This document shows positions 1 to 4,857 of a stretch of 5,666 nucleotides of DNA, piece after piece. A program made the position numbers and the translations under genes. Position 1 is the first letter of the stretch. Each line of letters starts with the position of its first letter. Origin of the DNA: Candidatus Zhuqueibacterota bacterium (GTDB taxonomy: Bacteria > SM23-31). The stretch is from positions 1-5,666 of the forward strand of contig JADFON010000145.1 of NCBI GenBank assembly GCA_022562855.1, written 5' to 3'. The notes beneath the pieces are model-generated. The model was not told the DNA's origin. It did no database searches and was given only the letters and a program-made list of their open reading frames with translations.

Positions 1-81
1 TTTTATAGACCTGAATAATTCATGAAATATCTTAAAGTAATTCGGTGAAATGCCTAATCGTGCTGTACTTGAGATTAGTAG

Positions 82-101
82 AACAGGCATTCCTGCCTGT
101 T
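82..101. repeat. Perfect 8-bp-arm palindrome, possible dispersed repeat
   Basis: The arms AACAGGCA (82-89) and TGCCTGTT (94-101) are exact reverse complements around the four-base loop TTCC, so the transcript of either strand can form a tight hairpin. Positions 88-99 (CATTCCTGCCTG) recur inverted at 131-142 with one mismatch, which suggests a family of short mobile or REP-like palindromes rather than a one-off hairpin. That it is dispersed around the genome is inference. It could instead be a transcript 3'-end stabiliser or weak terminator for the leftward gene, but no T-run follows on either strand. Confidence 0.6.
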
Positions 102-107
102 AATATA

Positions 108-146
108 TTGACAGACCCCAAAATAAGGGGCAGGCATGAATGTCAA
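108..146. repeat. Nested imperfect inverted repeat next to the palindrome
   Basis: TTGACA (108-113) pairs with TGTCAA (141-146), and CCCC (116-119) pairs with GGGG (127-130) around the loop AAAATAA. The right arm has an extra ten bases, of which CAGGCATGAATG (131-142) covers most and is the inverted, one-mismatch copy of the core of the palindrome at 82-101. The arrangement looks like two related elements placed head to head, or one decayed compound element. The internal asymmetry means the outer pairing may not be physically important. Confidence 0.4.
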
Positions 147-153
147 TCCCACC

Positions 154-171
154 AATTTTCCGAATTTTCCG
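154..171. repeat. 9-bp direct tandem duplication
   Basis: AATTTTCCG occurs twice back to back (154-162 and 163-171). Two copies only; most simply a replication-slippage duplication in a spacer. No function is claimed. Confidence 0.6.
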
Positions 172-244
172 ATTAAGACTCCAGTTTATGAATTAATCAG
201 GTTAATTAAAATCGATTGCCGCGCCCTTTGACCTGTTAATTTAA

Positions 245-1081
245 CTAAATCAGGCTCCATTTGGCAGCAGGAAACCGGCTTACCATCAATGCTTTGAACG
301 CAAATAAATACCTGTGGCGTTTCGTGGCGCCATTGACGAGCACGGAACATTTTTTCCGGATTTCCGAGATCACTTTTTCCCGTTGTTCTTTTGAGATGGG
401 TTCACCGAAAAGTTTTTGAAGAGCGTATACCCTGAATCTGTCTATTCCCCACAGTTTTTTCGAAAGTTGGTCGTCATGTCCTCCCTGTTTTACCGTCAAA
501 GCTTCAGGGATCAATGGTACTTCCATTCGGCAGGCTGTTCTCAGCCACAAATCGTAATCCTCGCACACCGGTAATCTCTCGTCAAACAGCCCTACTTTGT
601 CAAAAAACTCTTTTCGCATCATAACAGTCGAAGGGCTTACAATACACAGTTCCAACGATTTGTCAAATATATCGCCCGAGGGTTTTTTGTGTTTACTTTT
701 TTGTGAGATTCTTGCACCGTTCCTGATCCATATTTCTTCGGTTTGACTGATCAATACCTCAGGATGTTTTTGCATATATTCTACGTGGACCGAAAGTTTT
801 TCCGGAAGCCAATAATCATCAGAATCAAGAAAAGCAATAAATTTCCCCTCTGCAGATCGTATACCCTTGTTTCTGGCTGCGCTGACTCCCGTTTGGTCCT
901 GATGAATATACCTGACAGGTGATTCCGCATTACAAAAGTGATCGCGTGTATCATCGTCCGACCCATCATCCACGATAATGAGTTCATAATCTGCAAAAGT
1001 CTGTTCGAGAACGGACCTTACAGCAGCACAAAGAAAATTGTACCTGTTATACGTGGGAATTATTACACTGACCGACGGCAT
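245..1081 (-). CDS. Family 2 glycosyltransferase (GT-A fold)
   Basis: A 278-residue enzyme expected to move a sugar from a nucleotide-sugar donor to an acceptor at the cytoplasmic face of the membrane, usually in making surface polysaccharide or glycolipid. The N-terminal half shows the GT2 signature in order: IIPTYNR at 7-13, VDDGSDD at 37-43 for nucleotide binding, GVSAARNKG at 65-73, and the metal-binding DxD within FLDSDDYW at 84-91 (D86, D88). CEDYDLWLR at 173-181 carries the acidic residues (E174, D175) typical of the catalytic-base region. A GGHDDQLS motif at 200-207 precedes a basic helical C-terminus. No membrane segment is visible, so it is probably soluble or peripheral. An in-frame TGA lies two codons upstream, so the ATG at 1081 is effectively the only start; the Shine-Dalgarno is weak (TGAG close to the ATG). 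It lies 101 bp downstream of arsC on the same strand. Donor and acceptor cannot be read from sequence. Confidence 0.92.
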   Translation of the reverse strand: MPSVSVIIPTYNRYNFLCAAVRSVLEQTFADYELIIVDDGSDDDTRDHFCNAESPVRYIHQDQTGVSAARNKGIRSAEGKFIAFLDSDDYWLPEKLSVHVEYMQKHPEVLISQTEEIWIRNGARISQKSKHKKPSGDIFDKSLELCIVSPSTVMMRKEFFDKVGLFDERLPVCEDYDLWLRTACRMEVPLIPEALTVKQGGHDDQLSKKLWGIDRFRVYALQKLFGEPISKEQREKVISEIRKKCSVLVNGATKRHRYLFAFKALMVSRFPAAKWSLI

Positions 1082-1182
1082 GGCTCATAGAAATAGCTAT
1101 AAATTTGATTATGTATACCACCAAATAACTCAAATGGATGTCAAAAAAGAGAAATCATGGGGGCACTTTTTTTACCGGAAAA

Positions 1183-1641
1183 TCAGTCGGAATGGTGTGT
1201 CAGTTTCTGACTCGTCTTGAGCCATTTCTTATCATCGAGGAATTTGTATATGGTCCGGCTAATCTTGTCACGTACTGTCCGAAAAGCTTCCGACGCTGTG
1301 GAATCGTTATCAATATTCGCGGTAGGGTCGTCGATTCCCCAGTGGTATTTTTCTCCTCCTTTGGTGAAAACGGGGCATCTTTCTCTGGCGGAATCGCAGA
1401 CGGTGATAACATGATCGAACGGCTGGTCGACATATTTTTCAACACTATCCGAACGGTGTGACGATATGTCGATTCCTTTTTCAAGCATTACCGATATTGC
1501 AAGAGGATGAACAAAAGAAGGGTGTGTTCCGGCGCTGAAGATTTCCAAATTTTCGTTACCAAAGTAACGGATAAAACCTTCTGCCATCTGACTTCTACAT
1601 GAATTTCCGGTGCAGATAACGATTATTCGCTTTTTATTCAT
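1183..1641 (-). CDS. arsC: Arsenate reductase, thioredoxin-coupled low-molecular-weight phosphatase type
   Basis: Reduces arsenate to arsenite in the cytoplasm so that arsenite can be exported. From the ATG at 1641 the protein has 152 residues. The phosphatase-type loop CTGNSCRS starts at C10, with C15 and R16. The redox pair C82 and C89 sits in VCDSARERC, and a DP motif at D105-P106 supplies the likely general acid. C10, C15, C82, C89 and D105 fall at the same numbers as in the well-studied Staphylococcus plasmid pI258 ArsC, which separates it from plain tyrosine phosphatases, which lack the C82/C89 pair. An in-frame GTG at 1671 would add ten residues, but the ATG matches the family's usual N-terminus (a few residues before the first beta strand). 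Neither start has a strong Shine-Dalgarno. No arsR, arsB or acr3 is adjacent; the next gene downstream on the strand is a glycosyltransferase. The tail after residue 135 is lysine- and histidine-rich and not diagnostic. Confidence 0.93.
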   Translation of the reverse strand: MNKKRIIVICTGNSCRSQMAEGFIRYFGNENLEIFSAGTHPSFVHPLAISVMLEKGIDISSHRSDSVEKYVDQPFDHVITVCDSARERCPVFTKGGEKYHWGIDDPTANIDNDSTASEAFRTVRDKISRTIYKFLDDKKWLKTSQKLTHHSD

Positions 1642-1706
1642 AGATCCGGGTAAACCTTGAGCAGGAATCACAATGATCGTAAACGGTCAATTCGCAAATT
1701 TCGCGC

Positions 1707-1737
1707 ATAATATGCACAATCACATGTTAAAACACAA
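1707..1737 (-). promoter_or_regulatory. Possible arsC promoter
   Basis: On the minus strand TTGTGT (plus positions 1732-1737) is separated by 17 bases from CATATT (1709-1714), overlapping TATTAT (1707-1712). The match to a sigma-70-type promoter is moderate, and it would give arsC a leader of about 60 bases. A perfect AT-rich palindrome (1741-1759) lies immediately upstream of the -35-like box. In AT-rich DNA such matches arise by chance, so this is only a candidate. Confidence 0.22.
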
Positions 1738-1740
1738 GAA

Positions 1741-1759
1741 AAAAGATAATTTATCTTTT
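1741..1759. promoter_or_regulatory. Perfect 9-bp-arm palindrome, candidate operator
   Basis: AAAAGATAA (1741-1749) and TTATCTTTT (1751-1759) are exact reverse complements around a single T. The dyad sits in the divergent spacer, about 100 bases upstream of the arsC start and next to the candidate arsC promoter. The size and symmetry fit a binding site for a dimeric repressor such as an ArsR- or MarR-type protein, but I recognise no specific consensus and no regulator gene is in the window. It is not a terminator: the stem is AT-rich and the loop is one base. Confidence 0.4.
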
Positions 1760-1854
1760 AAACGGTTAAGAATATTTTAAAAATGATTTGAATATTAAAA
1801 TTTTTTTGGTAAACTATCATCAATTCTAACCACCGAAAACTCCTTGATTTTCTT

Positions 1855-1866
1855 AGAGAATTCTCT
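1855..1866. promoter_or_regulatory. 12-bp perfect palindrome upstream of aldolase
   Basis: AGAGAATTCTCT is a perfect dyad with six-base arms and no loop. It lies about 30 bases upstream of the TATAAT at 1895-1900, hence near the -35 zone of the likely aldolase promoter, a position where a regulator could bind. A 12-base palindrome can occur by chance, so regulatory function is inference. Confidence 0.28.
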
Positions 1867-1894
1867 TTATTACAAAATCTGTACAACCTAACGT

Positions 1895-1912
1895 TATAAT
1901 ACGGGAAAAGGA
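1895..1912 (+). promoter_or_regulatory. TATAAT box and Shine-Dalgarno for the aldolase gene
   Basis: TATAAT (1895-1900) is an exact -10 consensus. Transcription would start near 1907, giving a leader of roughly 11 bases. The -35 match is poor (TTACAA at 1870-1875 with a 19-base gap). AGGA at 1909-1912 lies five bases before the ATG at 1918 and is a good ribosome-binding site that fixes that start. The very short leader leaves the Shine-Dalgarno at the transcript's 5' end, so the real start point may lie further upstream. Confidence 0.35.
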
Positions 1913-1917
1913 ATTTT

Positions 1918-2811
1918 ATGTCCGGTAAATTTACAGGAATATTTCCTGCACTGACGACCCCGTTTGAACAGGGGCAATTGTCAATAGGCAAATTGGAAAA
2001 GAATATCGAGCAATATAATAAATATGATTTTTCAGGATATCTTGTGCTCGGATCTACCGGGGAGACCATCCTGCTCGATGATTCGGAAAGGCTGTCTCTT
2101 GTAAAGACAATGTGCACACTTACACCAGAGGGGAAGAAGGTCATTGCCGGAACCGGACGTGAATCCACCGCCGCAACGATCGAATTCACAAACAAAGCTG
2201 CCGAATCAGGCGCAGATGCCGCGCTTGTGGTTACTCCATCGTATTACAGCGGACTGATGAGTGCGGAGGTTCTGGTAGATTATTACCTGGAAATCGCAGA
2301 AAACACCGATATTTCGATATTACTGTATAACGTACCAAAGTATACGGGACTCAACCTTCCTCTTGAGACAATAAGCCGTACAATGCGGCACCCGAATATC
2401 GACGGAATAAAGGACTCATCGGGAAACATGAGTTATCTTGAAGAAATCATAAATATGAATTCGGATTCGGATGATTTCTCGATTTTGCAGGGATCCGGGT
2501 CGGTATTATTTGCATCTCTCATGCTGGGCGCCGATGGCGGCGTCCTTGCTCTTTCCGACTTTGCACCGAGAGAAACGACCGCTATTTTTGAGGAATTTAA
2601 AAAAGGCGACCTGGATAAGTGTCAAAAAATTCAACTAAAAATAACCCCGGTAAACAATAAGATTGTCGGTTCTTTTGGGGTGCCGGGCATAAAATATGCA
2701 CTCGATCTATTAGGATTTTTCGGAGGAGATCCCCGGCAGCCCCTCAAACCCTCAAACAAAGAAGTAAAAGAAGAAATAGAGAAAATTTTATCCGGCGCAG
2801 GAATGCTATAG
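1918..2811 (+). CDS. DapA-superfamily aldolase, 4-hydroxy-2-oxoglutarate aldolase-like
   Basis: A 297-residue class I lyase of the DHDPS/N-acetylneuraminate lyase family, a cytoplasmic TIM barrel, usually a tetramer, that forms a Schiff base with pyruvate or another 2-oxo acid. Visible motifs are GSTGE at 45-49 (carboxylate-binding loop), VTPSYY at 105-110, LYNVP at 136-140 with catalytic Y137, and IKDSSGN at 164-170 with Schiff-base lysine K165. At the place where true dihydrodipicolinate synthases carry the dicarboxylate-binding arginine (NVPxRTG) this protein has NVPKYTG, so Y142 replaces Arg. That argues against lysine biosynthesis. The GADAALVVTPSYY stretch, the TGLNLP segment and a GFFGG motif at 266-270 resemble animal HOGA1 as I remember it, so cleavage of 4-hydroxy-2-oxoglutarate to pyruvate and glyoxylate is the best guess. 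Another 2-keto-3-deoxy sugar acid aldolase activity remains possible. The length is normal for the family. The amidohydrolase gene follows after 123 bp. Confidence 0.92.
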   Translation: MSGKFTGIFPALTTPFEQGQLSIGKLEKNIEQYNKYDFSGYLVLGSTGETILLDDSERLSLVKTMCTLTPEGKKVIAGTGRESTAATIEFTNKAAESGADAALVVTPSYYSGLMSAEVLVDYYLEIAENTDISILLYNVPKYTGLNLPLETISRTMRHPNIDGIKDSSGNMSYLEEIINMNSDSDDFSILQGSGSVLFASLMLGADGGVLALSDFAPRETTAIFEEFKKGDLDKCQKIQLKITPVNNKIVGSFGVPGIKYALDLLGFFGGDPRQPLKPSNKEVKEEIEKILSGAGML

Positions 2812-2923
2812 TCTGAACAAAATATTAAATGAAATTTGACGTGCACGGGTATAAATCAAAAGATAACAGGAAATTAATTGTTAAAATGATCAATCCATAG
2901 TAAGTAATTCACGTGGTTCACTC

Positions 2924-2930
2924 TTGGAGG
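2924..2930 (+). promoter_or_regulatory. Strong ribosome-binding site of the amidohydrolase gene
   Basis: TTGGAGG ends four bases before the ATG at 2935, the best Shine-Dalgarno in the window. It fixes the start in front of the signal sequence. The 123-bp gap behind it (2812-2934) has no convincing terminator hairpin; a TTGACG at 2836-2841 lacks a properly spaced -10 box, so co-transcription with the aldolase is possible. Confidence 0.7.
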
Positions 2931-2934
2931 CGAT

Positions 2935-4653
2935 ATGCTTTTTTTCAAGAAAGTATTGGTGTTTCTGCCGGTTGTCATGGTTTTTGGATTTATTGCGTTT
3001 TGCAGTACAACCGTTCCCTATGACGGACCACCGGCGGATCTGGTGATAATGAATGCAAAGATCATTACAATTGACCGGGATAACCCGCGCGCGAGCGCGC
3101 TTGCGGTGATAGATGATAAGATCGTTGGCGTTGGCTCGGATTCGTATATCGGTCAATTTGTCCGGGATGGTAGTACACAGGTAATTGACGGCGACGGAAG
3201 GATGGTCGTGCCGGGATTTAACGACGCTCATGCCCACTTTGGCAGGATAAATCAGGACTATATCGATCTGAGGTATACCACCGACCCAAAGACCATTACC
3301 GAAAAAGTAGCGGAAAAGGTTGCCCAATCCCAGCCCGGGGAACTGATACGAGGGGGGAGATGGGAACACGAGATGTTTATTGACAGACAGTGGCCTACTA
3401 AGGAACTTCTGGATTCGGTTTCACCTGACAATCCTGTTTCGCTTTCGCGTGCGGACGGTCACTCTGTGCTCGTAAACAGCTATGTTATAAAACAGTCCGG
3501 GATAACAAACGAAACCCCCGACCCATATGGCGGAGAAATTCAGCGCGATCCGGTAACGGGTGAGGCGACGGGTATATTTAAGGAAACTGCGAGAAGTTTG
3601 CTCAATACGCGTGGTGTCCGTGTTGAGCGGTCGCCGGAAGAAGAGCGTGCACGCCGGGAGAAGGGCTGGAAGGATGCTTTTGAACTTGCGGCAAGCCTTG
3701 GAGTTACAACTGTCCAGCTTCCACGTGTTAATAATGTCTTCCAACAATACCTGGATCAGGGAAAACTGAGCCTGCGGGTATACTTTTCCGGAAGCCTCGG
3801 TGAAAATACTGATGGATATCAGAGGTATGTTGAACTACAAAATCAATATCCCAGGACGGGAGACTGGCTGCGTTTCGGATTTCTAAAAGGGTATATTGAC
3901 GGCACACTCGGTTCCGGAACTATGCTGGTTTTTGAGCCGTTTGAGGACGAACCGGACAAGACCGGACTGCCTCGAATGGAGTACGAAGAACTTGAACGGC
4001 GTGTTATTGCCGCAGATAAACTTGGATTGCAAATTGGAATACATGCCATAGGAACAAAGGCAAATCACTGGATACTTAACGCATTTGAAGCCGCTCAAAA
4101 GACAAATGGCATCCGGGACAGCAGGCATAGAAGCGAACATGCGCAAATTCTGCATCCGGACGACATATCCCGGTTTGGCGAACTTGGCGTGATCCCGTCG
4201 ATGCAGCCCACCCATGCAATTACCGATAAACGATTTGCTGAAAAAAGGATAGGGACAGAACGTGCCCGGGCAGGAGCATACGTCTGGCGAAGCCTGCTCA
4301 ATGCGGGTGCAAGGATTGCATTTGGAACTGACTACGGAGTAGAACCCCTTGATCCGCTGGAAGGTCTGTTTGCCGGTGTGACACGAAAAGACCGCTTCGA
4401 TGAATCGGATACCTACTGGTTTCCGGAACAGCTTCTAACACTCGAAGAAACGATTGAACTTTACACACTTGGCTCCGCTTACGCAGAATTTATGGAAGAC
4501 CGGAAGGGGATGCTCAAAACAGGATACTTAGCCGATATCGTGATGTTTAATAGGGATCTCGAGACAATTCCCGAGAGAGAAATTATGAAGTCACATGTTG
4601 TTTATACGATTGTGGGTGGCAAAATAGTATTTCAAAGCGAAGGAGCGAAATAA
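2935..4653 (+). CDS. Exported amidohydrolase, YtcJ/amidohydrolase family 3 type
   Basis: A 572-residue metal-dependent hydrolase of the amidohydrolase superfamily, cleaving an amide or similar C-N bond; the substrate is unknown. Residues 1-6 (with K5, K6) and a hydrophobic run at 7-22 form a signal peptide ending at C23, so it is probably a lipoprotein in the cell envelope. The lipobox IAFC is atypical because Phe sits just before the Cys, so a membrane anchor is an alternative. A small beta-sandwich start (ADLVIMNAKIIT, 34-45) leads to the metal-binding HAH at 99-101, a DGHS motif with H176, and K318 in LKGYIDGTLGSG, the likely bridging-lysine region. Then come H370 in GIHAIG, H402 in RSEHAQ, and D466 in FGTDYG, the expected ligands of the later strands. 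The C-terminal ADIVMFNRD returns to the sandwich. Length is normal for YtcJ-like proteins, and all ligand positions look intact. The GT at 373-374 stands where many relatives have GD. Preceded by the aldolase and followed by a strong hairpin. Confidence 0.92.
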   Translation: MLFFKKVLVFLPVVMVFGFIAFCSTTVPYDGPPADLVIMNAKIITIDRDNPRASALAVIDDKIVGVGSDSYIGQFVRDGSTQVIDGDGRMVVPGFNDAHAHFGRINQDYIDLRYTTDPKTITEKVAEKVAQSQPGELIRGGRWEHEMFIDRQWPTKELLDSVSPDNPVSLSRADGHSVLVNSYVIKQSGITNETPDPYGGEIQRDPVTGEATGIFKETARSLLNTRGVRVERSPEEERARREKGWKDAFELAASLGVTTVQLPRVNNVFQQYLDQGKLSLRVYFSGSLGENTDGYQRYVELQNQYPRTGDWLRFGFLKGYIDGTLGSGTMLVFEPFEDEPDKTGLPRMEYEELERRVIAADKLGLQIGIHAIGTKANHWILNAFEAAQKTNGIRDSRHRSEHAQILHPDDISRFGELGVIPSMQPTHAITDKRFAEKRIGTERARAGAYVWRSLLNAGARIAFGTDYGVEPLDPLEGLFAGVTRKDRFDESDTYWFPEQLLTLEETIELYTLGSAYAEFMEDRKGMLKTGYLADIVMFNRDLETIPEREIMKSHVVYTIVGGKIVFQSEGAK

Positions 4654-4702
4654 CAGAATCAAAAGGTTAGAAAATAGTTTAAAAATTGAGGTCAAGTAAA
4701 AA

Positions 4703-4727
4703 AGCCGCCGGGAAATCTCCGGCGGTT
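4703..4727. terminator. GC-rich hairpin, intrinsic terminator
   Basis: CCGCCGG (4705-4711) pairs exactly with CCGGCGG (4719-4725). A G-U and an A-U pair extend the base of the stem, another G-U closes the top, and the loop is about five bases. It begins 49 bases after the amidohydrolase stop, so it most likely ends that transcript. The T-run expected after the stem is poor on the plus strand (TTCATGATTTTG), whereas on the minus strand the stem is followed at once by six T (plus-strand A at 4698-4703). The classical signature is therefore stronger for leftward transcription, although the only genes flanking it read rightward. Confidence 0.7.
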
Positions 4728-4857
4728 CATGATTTTGTGTCTGTTTTTCCAAAAAAATCAAAAAAACAAGTGAATTTATGATTGTAATTTAATAAATTCT
4801 ATTTATGGAAAAAGTCTTGAGAATAGTTGTCTGATTTTTATACAGGATTTAATAACA

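Larger units (their letters stand above)
1..244. other. Non-coding left flank with small repeats
   Basis: No supportable gene lies here. All three plus-strand frames meet a stop within the first 25 bases; the last is TGA at 23-25, so at most the final few codons of a gene entering from the left could be present. The minus-strand ATG at 23 meets a stop after six codons. The stretch is AT-rich and lies downstream of the leftward glycosyltransferase gene. It contains a perfect hairpin palindrome (82-101), a nested inverted repeat (108-146), a 9-bp tandem duplication (154-171) and a small AT-only inverted repeat (191-196 with 202-207). None is followed by a T-run on the minus strand, so none is a convincing terminator for the glycosyltransferase. 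Confidence 0.7.

Noticed and set aside
1118-1160. TTGACA and TATACA on the minus strand between arsC and the glycosyltransferase
   Set aside because: The spacing is about 21 bases, too long for a standard promoter, so a separate glycosyltransferase promoter is not supported.
1138-1461. Plus-strand open frame of about 107 codons
   Set aside because: It lies antisense to arsC, whose family motifs are complete, and its translation shows no recognisable domain.
1705-1715. GCATAATATGC dyad in the divergent spacer
   Set aside because: Arms of only five bases around one base in AT-rich DNA; it overlaps the candidate arsC -10 region and is not distinctive by itself.
1642-1917. Riboswitch or structured leader in the divergent spacer
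   Set aside because: Beyond the two short palindromes no conserved multi-stem arrangement or known riboswitch core is visible.
1758-2195. Minus-strand open frame of about 145 codons across the spacer and aldolase start
   Set aside because: It is antisense to the conserved N-terminal half of the aldolase and runs through the promoter and ribosome-binding site; no domain is recognisable.
3087-3100. GCGCGC-GA-GCGCGC inverted repeat
   Set aside because: The loop of two bases is too small, and the bases are explained by Arg-Ala-Ser-Ala codons within the amidohydrolase.
2890-3369. Minus-strand open frame of about 159 codons over the amidohydrolase start
   Set aside because: It is a reverse-strand shadow of the amidohydrolase, with no motif and no ribosome-binding site of note.
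4817-4844. TTGAGA, 16-base gap, TATACA: promoter-like pair before the receiver gene
   Set aside because: Transcription would begin near 4851, after the AGGA at 4844-4847 that serves as ribosome-binding site, so the two cannot both be used. Kept only as a weak possibility.
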